Shown: positions 15,859-24,353 of the stretch, one piece after another
Layout of the letters: the number at the start of each line of letters is the position of its first letter
How positions within the stretch are numbered: position 1 is the first letter of the stretch
From: Chersky-840 sp963794615
GTDB lineage: Bacteria > Actinomycetota > Acidimicrobiia > Acidimicrobiales > UBA8190
Assembly: GCA_963794615.1 (NCBI GenBank)
Contig: CAWCEP010000016.1
Location: 62,001-126,000 of the forward strand
Direction: 5' to 3'
Length of the DNA stretch: 64,000 bases
The notes under the pieces: model-generated
Told to the model about the DNA's origin: nothing
What the model saw: the letters and a program-made list of their open reading frames with translations, nothing else
The model's database searches: none
Program-made: the position numbers and the translations under genes

Positions 15859-17169
15859 GTGGTCCGCCCGCGCAAGGAGCTCTGCCAGGCGTTGTCGGTC
15901 ATCGTTGTCGGACTCGAGCAGCACCAGGTCCCGCTGGACGTGCTCGAGCGGGTCGCCATCGCCGAGGACGACCTCGGCAAGGTGGTCGCGGGTCTGCGCG
16001 ACAGGGCCAATCTGGCCGAGGTCGTGGTGCTGTCGACGTGCATGCGGACCGAGCTCTATGCCGTGGTGGAACGGTTCCACGAAGGGGTCACCGACCTCCA
16101 GGAGTTTCTCGCCGGCATGGCCCGCACACCTGTCGAGGACCTCGAGCACAGCTGGACGGTGTTGTTCGACGACGCTGTGACCGGGCATCTCTTCGAGGTG
16201 GCGGCGGGTCTCCGCTCGAGCGTGCTCGGTGAGAGCGAGGTGCTCGGCCAGGTGCGCCGCGCCCTCGAGCGCGCCCAGGCCGAGCACGCCAGTGGGCCGG
16301 TGCTGTCGACGCTTTTCCGCCATGCCGTGCAGACCGGTCGCCACGTCCGCACCACGACCGCCATCGCTCAGGGATCGACGTCGCTGTCCCATGTGGCCGT
16401 GGAGCTGGCCGCCTCGAGGCTCGGCGGTTCGTTGGCAGGCCGGCACGTGGTCGTCGTGGGGGCGGGGGAGATGGGAGAGGGCATGGTGCAGGCCCTCTCC
16501 GGACACGGCGACCTGGCCCAGGTCGTGGTGGCCAACCGCACGGTGGGACGCGCCTCGACGTTGGCGGCGCGGGTAGGTGGCACCGGGGTGGGACTGGCCG
16601 GGATCGTCGACGCCGTGGCCTCCGCCGACGTCGTGTTCGTGTCGACCGCGGCGTCGCTGCCCGTGCTCGACGCCGAGCTGCTCGGCCCGGCCAGCGCAGC
16701 GCGTGCCGGCGCCGCCGGCGCTGCACCGCTCGTGGTCGTCGACCTCGGAGTGCCTCGCAACGTCGATCCCGCCGTGGGCGCGCTCTCGGGGATCGACCTG
16801 CTCGACATGGACGACCTCACCGAGCACGCCGAACGGGCGATGGCGGGACGCCGGGCCGAGCTGTCGGCCGCCCAGGAGATCGTGGCCCACGAGGTCGAGC
16901 GCTACCGGGCCGAGGAACGGGCCCGAGGGGCGGCCCCGATGGTGTCCGCCTTGCGCACCCGCGTCGAGGAGCTGCGCCGCGCCGAGCTCGATCGCCATCG
17001 GGGCCGGTTGTCCGAGCTCGACGAACGGCAGTGGCAGGAGGTGGACGCCGTCGTCGGTGACGTGCTGGCCAAGTTGCTGCATCAGCCCACCGTGGCGGTG
17101 AAAGAGGCGGCGGGCACCCCCCGCGGCGAGCGCCTGGTCGAGGCGTTGCGCACGCTGTTCGATCTCTGA
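15859..17169 (+). CDS. hemA: Glutamyl-tRNA reductase
   Basis: 436 residues. It reduces glutamyl-tRNA to glutamate-1-semialdehyde with NADPH, the first committed step of the C5 route. The catalytic cysteine is in VVVLSTCMRTELYAV; most relatives have Asn directly after it (STCNR), here Met. The catalytic-domain motif GLRSSVLGESEVLGQVRRAL, the NADPH site VVVVGAGEMGEGMVQAL and the C-terminal dimerization helix (RVEELRRAELDR...LHQPTVAVKEAA) are present. The start is uncertain: GTG 15859 or TTG 15892, the latter giving a shorter N-terminus beginning SVIVVGLEQHQVPL, closer to the family norm. Confidence 0.94.
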   Translation: MVRPRKELCQALSVIVVGLEQHQVPLDVLERVAIAEDDLGKVVAGLRDRANLAEVVVLSTCMRTELYAVVERFHEGVTDLQEFLAGMARTPVEDLEHSWTVLFDDAVTGHLFEVAAGLRSSVLGESEVLGQVRRALERAQAEHASGPVLSTLFRHAVQTGRHVRTTTAIAQGSTSLSHVAVELAASRLGGSLAGRHVVVVGAGEMGEGMVQALSGHGDLAQVVVANRTVGRASTLAARVGGTGVGLAGIVDAVASADVVFVSTAASLPVLDAELLGPASAARAGAAGAAPLVVVDLGVPRNVDPAVGALSGIDLLDMDDLTEHAERAMAGRRAELSAAQEIVAHEVERYRAEERARGAAPMVSALRTRVEELRRAELDRHRGRLSELDERQWQEVDAVVGDVLAKLLHQPTVAVKEAAGTPRGERLVEALRTLFDL

Positions 17170-17173
17170 CGAG

Positions 17174-18184
17174 GTGGTGACCCCGATCAGCGGGGACCGG
17201 CCACGCGGCGCGCTGCGGCTCGCCACCCGAGGGTCGCCGCTGGCGCTGTTCCAGGCGCGGCGCGTCGCCGAGCTCCTCGGAACGCGGCCCGGCGCCCCGC
17301 GCTGCGAGCCCCTCGTCGTGCAGACGACGGGTGACGCCCTCGCGGAGGTTCCCGTCGCCCAGCTCGGAGGGCAGGGCGCGTTCGTGAAGGAGGTGCAGCT
17401 GGCCGTCCTCGACGGCCGGGCCGACCTGGCCGTGCACTCCGCCAAGGACCTGCCGTCGGAGACCCCGCCCGGACTGGTCCTCGCCTGTGTCCCCGAACGG
17501 GCCGATCCCCGCGATGCCCTGGTCGGCGCCACCCTGGACGGTCTGTCGACGGGCGCCACCGTGGCGACCGGTTCGGTCCGCCGCCGCGCCCAGCTGGCGT
17601 GGCTCCGTCCCGATCTCACCTTCTGCGACCTGCGCGGCAACATGGCGACCCGGCTGGAACGGGCCCTCGGCGTGGGGGCGGGTGTGCTGGCCTACGCCGC
17701 CCTCGAACGGCTGGGCCTCACCGACCACGTCTCCGAGCTGCTCGATCCCGGCACCCTGCTCCCGCAGGTGGGCCAGGGGGCCCTGGCTGTGGAGTGCCGG
17801 CAGGGGGACGACGCCGTGCTCGAGCTCCTCGCCGCCGTGGACGACAGGGATGCCCACGTCGCGCTCCGGGCCGAACGAGCCTTCCTGGCCGGGCTCGGCG
17901 GGGGCTGCACGCTGCCCCTGGGGGCGCTGGCCGTCCTCACCGACGGGGGGACGCGGCTCACCGTCGACGGGTTCCTGGCCAGCCGGGACGGACGCATCCT
18001 GCTGCGACGGAGCGAGACCGGTGCGGCGTCGGACCCCGAAGAGCTGGGCCGACGGCTCACCCACGTCCTGCTCGACGAGTGCGGGGGCCGGTCACTCGAT
18101 GACTGGGTCGATGACCGGGCCGATGACCGGGTCGATGACCGGGTCGATCCCGACCCGGGCCGGGTCGGGGCGCCGCGGCGGTGA
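17174..18184 (+). CDS. hemC: Hydroxymethylbilane synthase (porphobilinogen deaminase)
   Basis: 336 residues, 4 bases after hemA. It joins four porphobilinogens into hydroxymethylbilane. Motifs: LRLATRGSPLALFQARRVAELL, GGQGAFVKEVQLAVLDGRADLAVHSAKDLP, TGSVRRRAQL and the dipyrromethane cofactor cysteine in GGGCTLPLGALA. The last 25 residues are an Asp/Arg-rich tail coded by 12-base tandem repeats (gatgaccgggtc), not part of the usual fold. The stop overlaps the start of the next gene by 4 bases. Confidence 0.95.
   Translation: MVTPISGDRPRGALRLATRGSPLALFQARRVAELLGTRPGAPRCEPLVVQTTGDALAEVPVAQLGGQGAFVKEVQLAVLDGRADLAVHSAKDLPSETPPGLVLACVPERADPRDALVGATLDGLSTGATVATGSVRRRAQLAWLRPDLTFCDLRGNMATRLERALGVGAGVLAYAALERLGLTDHVSELLDPGTLLPQVGQGALAVECRQGDDAVLELLAAVDDRDAHVALRAERAFLAGLGGGCTLPLGALAVLTDGGTRLTVDGFLASRDGRILLRRSETGAASDPEELGRRLTHVLLDECGGRSLDDWVDDRADDRVDDRVDPDPGRVGAPRR
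18108..18152 (+). repeat. 12-bp tandem repeat in the 3' end of hemC
   Basis: Four imperfect in-frame copies of gatgac(c/t)gggtc code for D-D-R/W-V/A units. It adds a charged tail to HemC and probably arose by slippage. Confidence 0.75.
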
Positions 18185-19677
18185 CCGTCTACCTGGTGGG
18201 GGCGGGGCCCGGGGACCCGGGTCTGCTCACCCGGCGCGGCGCCGAGCTCCTGCGCAGAGCCGAGGTCGTCCTCTTCGACCGGCTGGTGGACCCGCGTCTG
18301 CTCGAGCTCGCCCCGGCCGACGCCGTGCGCCTCGACGTCGGCAAACGACCCGGTCAGCTCCGCCACCAGGACGAGATCAACGCCCTGCTCCTCGAGCACG
18401 CCCGGCTCGCCAAGACCGTCGTCCGGCTCAAAGGCGGCGATCCCTTCGTGTTCGGGCGCGGTGGCGAGGAGGCCGAAGTGTTGCGCACCGCCGGGATCGC
18501 CTTCGAGGTGGTCCCCGGCGTCACGTCCGCCTTCGCCGTCCCCGCCGCCGCGGGCGTGCCCATGACCCACCGGGGGCTGTCGTCCTCGGTGACGGTGGTG
18601 AGCGGGCACGTGAGCGACCCCGACGCCCCCGGTGCCGTGGACTGGGCCGCACTGGCTCGGACCGGCGGCACCCTGGTGGTGCTGATGGGCATGGCGGCGC
18701 GCGCCGAGATCGCCCGCCGCCTCGTCGAGGCGGGACGGCGTCCCGACACGCCGGTCCTGGTGGTGCACGGCGGGACCACCGCGGCCCAGGCGAGTGTGCG
18801 CACCACCCTGGCCGACCTGGCCGAGGTCGACCTCGGACCTCCCTGCACCATCGTCATCGGGCCGGTCGCCGCCCTCGAACTGCTCGGCGAGGTGCCCCGT
18901 CCCCTCACGGGGGTGCACGTCGTCGTGACGCGGGCGCGTGCCCAGGGCACCCCACTCGCCTCCGCCCTCGCCGAGGCCGGCGCGACGGTGATCGAGCTTC
19001 CCGTCATCGTGATCGTCGATCCTGCCGACGGTGGTGTCGCGCTGCGGAGCGAAGCGGCCCGCGCCGACTCCTACGACTGGATCGTCCTCACGTCGGCCAA
19101 TGCCGTGGGCCGCTTCCTCGCCGATGTGCGCGACGGGCGGTCGCTCGGGAGCGCCCGGTTGGCGGTGGTGGGGGCGGCCACGGCCCGGGCGCTGTGGGCG
19201 CACCACCTCGTCGCCGACCTCGTTCCCGACGACGAGACCGCCGACGGGCTCGTGGCCGCCATGGGGCCGGCTCCGTCGGGCCGGGCGACGCCCGGGCGCG
19301 TGCTGTTCCCGCGCGCCGCCGAGGCGCGGGACGTGGTCGCGCCCGGACTGAGGGCCAAGGGCTGGGACGTGACCGAAGTCGACGCCTACCGCACCGTGGC
19401 GGCGGGCCCCGGCGACGGCATCGACGAGGACGCCCTCGACTCGGCGTCGCGCGCCGATGTCATCACCTTCACGTCTCCGTCCACGGTGACCTTCTATGCG
19501 CAGCTGGCAGGACGACGGGCCACCCCTCCCGTGGTGGCGTGCATCGGGCCCGTCACCGCCGAGGCGGCTCGGAAGGCGGGCTTCTCCGTCGACGTGGTGG
19601 CCACCGACCACAGCGTCGACGGGCTGGTGGCCGCGCTGGCCGCGCACCTCGGCGCCGCGCCGGCGCCCTCCGCATAG
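18181..19677 (+). CDS. cobA-hemD: Fused uroporphyrinogen-III C-methyltransferase / uroporphyrinogen-III synthase
   Basis: 498 residues with two enzymes in one chain. Residues 1-240 are the SAM-dependent methyltransferase: YLVGAGPGDPGLLTRRG, LFDRLVDP, VVRLKGGDPFVFGRGGEEAE, VVPGVTSAFAVPAAAGVPMTHRG and LVVLMGMA. Residues about 245-495 are uroporphyrinogen-III synthase (VVVTRARAQGTPLASALAEAGATVIELP, WIVLTSANAVGRF, ITFTSPSTVTFYAQL). The first half makes precorrin-2 for siroheme or cobalamin, the second closes the ring for heme, so the branch point lies within one polypeptide. The fusion is common in actinobacteria and some firmicutes. The stop TAG lies within a possible -10 box of hemB. Confidence 0.95.
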   Translation: MTVYLVGAGPGDPGLLTRRGAELLRRAEVVLFDRLVDPRLLELAPADAVRLDVGKRPGQLRHQDEINALLLEHARLAKTVVRLKGGDPFVFGRGGEEAEVLRTAGIAFEVVPGVTSAFAVPAAAGVPMTHRGLSSSVTVVSGHVSDPDAPGAVDWAALARTGGTLVVLMGMAARAEIARRLVEAGRRPDTPVLVVHGGTTAAQASVRTTLADLAEVDLGPPCTIVIGPVAALELLGEVPRPLTGVHVVVTRARAQGTPLASALAEAGATVIELPVIVIVDPADGGVALRSEAARADSYDWIVLTSANAVGRFLADVRDGRSLGSARLAVVGAATARALWAHHLVADLVPDDETADGLVAAMGPAPSGRATPGRVLFPRAAEARDVVAPGLRAKGWDVTEVDAYRTVAAGPGDGIDEDALDSASRADVITFTSPSTVTFYAQLAGRRATPPVVACIGPVTAEAARKAGFSVDVVATDHSVDGLVAALAAHLGAAPAPSA

Positions 19678-19680
19678 GCT
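19675..19680 (+). promoter_or_regulatory. Putative internal -10 box (TAGGCT) of hemB
   Basis: TAGGCT ends 8 bases before the hemB ATG at 19689 and contains the stop codon of cobA-hemD. It may give extra leaderless transcription of hemB-hemL. Confidence 0.4.
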
Positions 19681-19688
19681 CGCGCCCC

Positions 19689-20723
19689 ATGGAGAGCTCG
19701 CCGGTGACGCCGCCGACGGCCGGGTCCGGGACCGCAGGAGCCGGTTTCCCGGCGCGCCGGATGCGCCGCCTGCGTCGCACCCCCGCCCTGCGGCGTCTGG
19801 TGGCGGAGACCCGCCTCGGCGTGGACGACCTCGTCGCACCGCTGTTCGTGCGGGCCGGCGTGACCGATCCGGTCCCCATCTCGTCGTTGCCGGGACACTT
19901 CCAACACTCCGCCCCGTCGCTCGTCGTCGAGGCGAAGCGCCTGGCGTCGCTCGGCGTCCCCGGCATCGTCCTGTTCGGGATCCCCGACGAAAAGGACGCC
20001 GTGGGGTCGGGGGCGTGGGACCCCGACGGGATCGTGCAGGTGGCGCTGTCGGAACTGCGCAGCGCCTTGGGTGACACGGTGGTGCTCATCGCCGACCTGT
20101 GCCTCGACGAGTACACCGACCACGGGCACTGTGGCGTGCTGCGCAAGGACGGCACCGTCGACAACGACGCCACGCTCGAGCTCTACCAGCGTGTTGCGTT
20201 GGCCCAGGCCGGCGCCGGCGCCGACATCGTCGCGCCCAGCGGGATGATGGACGGGCAGGTCGGCGCCATCCGGGCCGCGCTCGATGGCGCCGGGCACATC
20301 GACGTGGCCGTGCTCGCCTACGCGGCGAAATTCGCCTCGGGTCTCTACGGCCCCTTCCGCGAGGCCGTCGACGTCACCATCGCCGGGGGAGGCGACCGAC
20401 GGGGGTACCAACAAGACCCCCGCAACGGACGCGAAGCGCTCACCGAGGTGGCGCTCGACATCGCCGAGGGCGCCGACATGGTGATGGTGAAGCCCGCCCT
20501 CGCCTACCTCGACGTCATCGCTTCGGTGGCGGCACGCGTGGACGTTCCGGTGGCCGCCTACCACGTGAGCGGTGAGTACGCCATGGTGAAGGCCGCCGCC
20601 GAGCGGGGATGGATCGACGGTGGCGCCGTCGCCCTCGAGCACCTCACCGCGCTCAAGCGGGCGGGCGCCGACGTCATCCTCACGTACTTCGCCGGAGAGG
20701 TCGCCGAGGCCCTGCGTGACTGA
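19689..20723 (+). CDS. hemB: Delta-aminolevulinic acid dehydratase (porphobilinogen synthase)
   Basis: 344 residues. It condenses two 5-aminolevulinates to porphobilinogen. Two Schiff-base lysines are visible, in VLAYAAKFASGLYGPFREA and MVMVKPALAYLDVI. The metal-site segment is DLCLDEYTDHGHCG, keeping two of the three zinc cysteines of E. coli (C-x-C...C) with Asp in the middle, a mixed pattern known in actinobacteria. ATG 19689 gives a basic leader MRRLRRTPALRRLV. It overlaps hemL by 8 bases. Confidence 0.95.
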   Translation: MESSPVTPPTAGSGTAGAGFPARRMRRLRRTPALRRLVAETRLGVDDLVAPLFVRAGVTDPVPISSLPGHFQHSAPSLVVEAKRLASLGVPGIVLFGIPDEKDAVGSGAWDPDGIVQVALSELRSALGDTVVLIADLCLDEYTDHGHCGVLRKDGTVDNDATLELYQRVALAQAGAGADIVAPSGMMDGQVGAIRAALDGAGHIDVAVLAYAAKFASGLYGPFREAVDVTIAGGGDRRGYQQDPRNGREALTEVALDIAEGADMVMVKPALAYLDVIASVAARVDVPVAAYHVSGEYAMVKAAAERGWIDGGAVALEHLTALKRAGADVILTYFAGEVAEALRD

Positions 20724-22050
20724 GGGGCCCCGGCCCACCGGTGGCGGCGACGGAGCGAGGACCGACATCCCGTCCTCCAACGCGGCGTGGTTCGAGCGGG
20801 CCCGGCGTGTGATCCCCGGCGGGGTGGACTCCCCGGTGCGGTCGTTCGCGGCCGTCGGTGGGACCCCGTACACCGTCGAGCGTGGGGACGGGCCTTACGT
20901 GTGGGACGTCGAGGGCCGGCGCTACATCGACATGGTCCAGTCCTACGGCGCCGTGCTCCTCGGGCATGCCCACCCCGTGGTGAGCGCGGCGATCACCGAG
21001 GCGGCGGCGCTGGGGACGACCTTCGGTGCACCCACCCCGGGCGAGGTGCTCCTGGCCGAAGCCATCTGCGAGCGCGTGCCCGGTTGCGAGCAGGTCCGGC
21101 TGGTGTCGTCGGGCACCGAAGCGGCCATGAGCGCGGTGCGCCTGGCGCGGGGCTTCACCGGACGCGACCGCGTGGTGAAGTTCGACGGTTGCTACCACGG
21201 CCATTCCGACATGCTGCTGGCGGGAGGGGGGAGCGGCGTCGCCACCCTGGGCCTGCCGGCGTCGGCCGGGGTCCCCTCGTCCGCGGTCGCCGACACCATC
21301 GTGGTCCCGTACAACGTCGTCCCCGAGCTCGACGAGCGCGTGGCCTGCGTGATCGTGGAGCCGGTGGCCGCCAACATGGGGCTGGTGGCGCCCGCGCCGG
21401 GATTCCTGGCCGAACTGCGCAGCGCGTGCGACGCCGCCGGCGCGCTGCTCGTCTTCGACGAGGTCATCACCGGGTTCCGGATCGGCGCCGGGGGCATGTC
21501 GGCGCGCTCGGGGGTGACCCCCGACCTGTGGTGCTTCGGCAAAGTGATCGGCGGCGGCCTCCCGCTCGCCGCGTTCGGGGGCCGGCGTGACGTCCTCGCC
21601 GTGCTGGCGCCCGACGGGCCCGTCTACCAGGCGGGGACGCTGTCGGGGAACCCCCTTGCCACCGCGGCGGGCCGCGCCGTGCTCGAAGCCGTTACCTCTG
21701 CCGACTATGACGCGCTGTCCGAGCGCGCCGCACGACTGGCCGAGGGCCTCGCGACCGCCATCGCCGGGGCCGGGATCGCCGCCCAGGTCCCCGTCGTCGG
21801 TCCTCTGGTCGGTCTGTTCTTCGGAGCCGAGCCCGTCACCGACTACGCCTCGGCGCGCGCCGCGGTGGGCACCGGCCTCTACGCGCCGTTCTTCTCCGCC
21901 ATGCTCGAGCGGGGCGTTGCCCTCGCGCCCGGTCCCTACGAAGCGATGTTCCCGGGCCTCGCCCATCTCGACACCCACCTCGACGCCGTGGTGGACGCCG
22001 CCGCCGGGGCCGCCGCCGAGGTGGCCCGCCGCCACTCTTCGGTGGGCTGA
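20716..22050 (+). CDS. hemL: Glutamate-1-semialdehyde 2,1-aminomutase
   Basis: 444 residues from GTG 20716, overlapping hemB by 8 bases. It converts glutamate-1-semialdehyde to 5-aminolevulinate, so HemA and HemL flank the pathway in this cluster. Motifs: RVIPGGVDSPVRSFAAVGG, VSSGTEAAMSAVRLARGFTGRD, FDGCYHGHSDMLL, VFDEVITGFRIGAGG and the PLP lysine in CFGKVIGGGLPLAAFGG. Length and motifs are standard. It ends the hem cluster; a 20-bp triple repeat begins at its stop codon. Confidence 0.95.
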   Translation: MTEGPRPTGGGDGARTDIPSSNAAWFERARRVIPGGVDSPVRSFAAVGGTPYTVERGDGPYVWDVEGRRYIDMVQSYGAVLLGHAHPVVSAAITEAAALGTTFGAPTPGEVLLAEAICERVPGCEQVRLVSSGTEAAMSAVRLARGFTGRDRVVKFDGCYHGHSDMLLAGGGSGVATLGLPASAGVPSSAVADTIVVPYNVVPELDERVACVIVEPVAANMGLVAPAPGFLAELRSACDAAGALLVFDEVITGFRIGAGGMSARSGVTPDLWCFGKVIGGGLPLAAFGGRRDVLAVLAPDGPVYQAGTLSGNPLATAAGRAVLEAVTSADYDALSERAARLAEGLATAIAGAGIAAQVPVVGPLVGLFFGAEPVTDYASARAAVGTGLYAPFFSAMLERGVALAPGPYEAMFPGLAHLDTHLDAVVDAAAGAAAEVARRHSSVG

Positions 22051-22095
22051 TTCCCTCCTCGGTGGGCTGATTCGCTCTTCGGTGGCTGATCTCGC
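22036..22095 (+). repeat. Three 20-bp direct repeats spanning the hemL stop codon
   Basis: Units t(c)(t/c)tcggtgggctgatt(c)(c/g)c begin at 22036, 22056 and 22076. The first contains the hemL TGA and each copy repeats that TGA. The third has lost one G. Probably slippage duplication of the gene end. Confidence 0.7.
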
Positions 22096-22206
22096 TTCGT
22101 GCTCGCTCCGGCTGCGATTTCTCGACGCCGTCGACGGGCAAGATCGCTGGTCACAGCGCTTCTCCGAGGTTCCGTGTCCCGGAGCCGGTGTGACCGGTCG
22201 TTTACC

Positions 22207-23920
22207 ATGCGACCCATGGACGGGCTGCAAGCGCCACCGGCACAGCCCGGCGGCGCGCTCGCGAGCGACGTGACGACGGTCGAGCCCGTCGCTGCACCCG
22301 CACCGTCAGCGACCGCGCCGGACCGTGACAACGGTCCTCGGGACAACCCTCCCGACCACGACGCCTCGCACGACACGCGGACGCTGTCGCCCCGACTCGC
22401 CCGGCTCCTTCTTGCGGCCGCGGTGGTCGTGGTGGTGTTCGGCATCGTCCTGCGCTTCGTGGCCAGCTCCGACATGTGGCTGGACGAGGCCTTGACCCTC
22501 AACATCTCCCGGTTGCCGCTGGGGCAGATCCACGGGGCGTTGCGCCGCGACGGTGCGCCCCCTCTCTATTACTACCTCCTCCATTTCTGGAGCGGCGCCT
22601 TCGGGACCTCCGACACGGCGGTGCGAGCGCTGTCGGGGGTGCTCAGCTGCGCCACCCTGCCGTTCATCTGGCTGGCGGGTTGGCGCCTGGGCGGCAGGAC
22701 GGTGGCGGCGGGAGCGCTCGTCCTCGTGGCGACGTCGCCCTTCGCCATCCGCTACGCGACCGAGAACCGCATGTACGCACTGGTGGGCCTGCTCACCGCG
22801 GCGGGCGTCGTGGCGCTGCAGAACGTCTTCCGCCGGCGCACCGTCGCCACCGTGGTCTCGGTGGCGGTGCTCACCGGCTTGCTCCTCTACACCCACTACT
22901 GGGCCCTCTATCTGGTGGGCGTCACGGCCCTGTGGCTCGCCTTCCAGGCCTGGCGGGGTCCCAGCGGCCGCCGGCCCGGGGCGCGGGTCGCGCTCGTGGC
23001 GATGCTCGCCGGTTGTCTGACCTTCTTGCCCTGGGTGCCGACCTTCCTCTATCAGGCGCACCACACCGGAACGCCTTGGGCGAAGCCGGCCGACTTCGCG
23101 GCCATGGTCAACGCCGTGACGTCGTTCGCGGGCGGGGCCACCAACCAAGGGCCGCGCCCTGGCGCTCGTCTACTTCGCCCTCGTCGGGCTGGGCCTGTTC
23201 GGGGCGGCTCGGGGCCCGTTCCACGTCGATCTCGACCTGCGTACCCGGCCCCGGGGACGGGCCCTGGCGCTGGTGCTCACCGGGACCCTGGCCGTGGCGG
23301 TGGTGGGTGGATACCTCAGCCGCAGCGCCTTCCAGGCGCGCTACGCCTCGGTGGTGTTCGTGCCGCTCGTGCTCCTCGTGGCCCTTGGCCTCGTGACGTT
23401 CGCCGACCACCGCATCAGGGCCGGGGTCCTCGCCGCCACGGTCGCCTTCGGCCTCGCCAGTGGCCTCCCGAGCGCATGGACGAGCCGGACCCAGGCGAGC
23501 GAGGTGGCCGCCACGCTGGCCCAATTGGGCCGTCCCGGCGACATCGTGGCGTACTGCCCGGACCAGATCGGGCCGGCCGTCAACCGCCTGCTCCCGCCCG
23601 GCCGGTACCGCCAGATCACCTTCCCGCGCGGGACCGGACCGACGTTCGTGGACTGGGTCGACTACGCCACGGCCTCGGCGAGGGGACGTCCCGCCGCCTT
23701 CGCCAGCCGGCTGGAGCAGATCAGCGGACCCGCCCATCAGATCTGGCTGGTGTGGGCCCCGGGCTACCAGACCTTCGGGACCAAGTGCGAGCAGATCGAG
23801 GCGGCGCTGCTCGGCGACACGTCGCTCGGGGCTCACGAGATGTTCCCCTACCAACAGGTGTCGGACTCCTGGATCACCTTCGAGAGCATGGAGTTGGTGC
23901 GCTTCGTCCACGTCGGCTGA
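22207..23920 (+). CDS. GT39-type membrane glycosyltransferase, one frame change
   Basis: A polytopic membrane protein of the ArnT/PMT-like glycosyltransferase clan. After a 60-residue disordered Pro/Ala/Asp-rich N-terminus and a first membrane helix comes the lumenal motif SSDMWLDEALTLNISRLPL with the catalytic-type Asp-Glu, then many hydrophobic helices and TENRMYALVGLLTAAG. The frame breaks near 23151 at a GGG run: removing one G restores GRALALVYFALVGLGLFG and carries the frame to a stop at 23918-23920. The C-terminal third is extracytoplasmic (DIVAYCPDQIGPAVNRLLPPG). The donor is probably a polyprenyl-phosphate sugar; the acceptor is unknown. Starts possible at 22207 or 22216. Confidence 0.75.
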
Positions 23921-24353
23921 CCGCCGCCGCCCCACCCCTCGGCCGGCTCGACCCCGTCGCCGCGGCGGCGATCGCAGGGTGGCTCATGTTGCGAGCCATT
24001 CCTGCCGACACCTGGTACAGGAATCGGTCCAATCCAGCGCGCGGTCGGGGGGTCAGCGTGGTTTTGGCTCGGGTGCGTCGGCAGTCGAACGTGCCGGCGA
24101 CGTTGCCCACGGACGGGGCGCCCACGGGTGCGGTCGCGTCCGTCGCTTCCTTCCTTGCGCGTCGAGCCTCGGCACCGCCCGTCACCCGCCACCGGGCCGG
24201 CTCGGACGATGGCATCTCGGGGGCGAGTCCCACGGGGTCGGGACCGGCACCTTCGTCCTTTCCACGGTCGAGGCGGCCGGCGCCGGGCACGCCCGTCGCT
24301 GACGCCCGAACACACGGCAACGGCTGACAAGCCACATCGGAGGAGGGCAGGCG
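23921..24353. other. 433-base spacer with no supported gene
   Basis: Open frames here lack conserved motifs and look like GC-rich shadows. A ribosome site GGAGGAGGG lies at the far end, just before ATG 24354. Nothing else stands out. Confidence 0.4.

Noticed and set aside
17487..19688. Long plus-strand frame before hemB
   Set aside because: It overlaps hemC and cobA-hemD in another frame; only the part from 19689 onward is a real gene (hemB).
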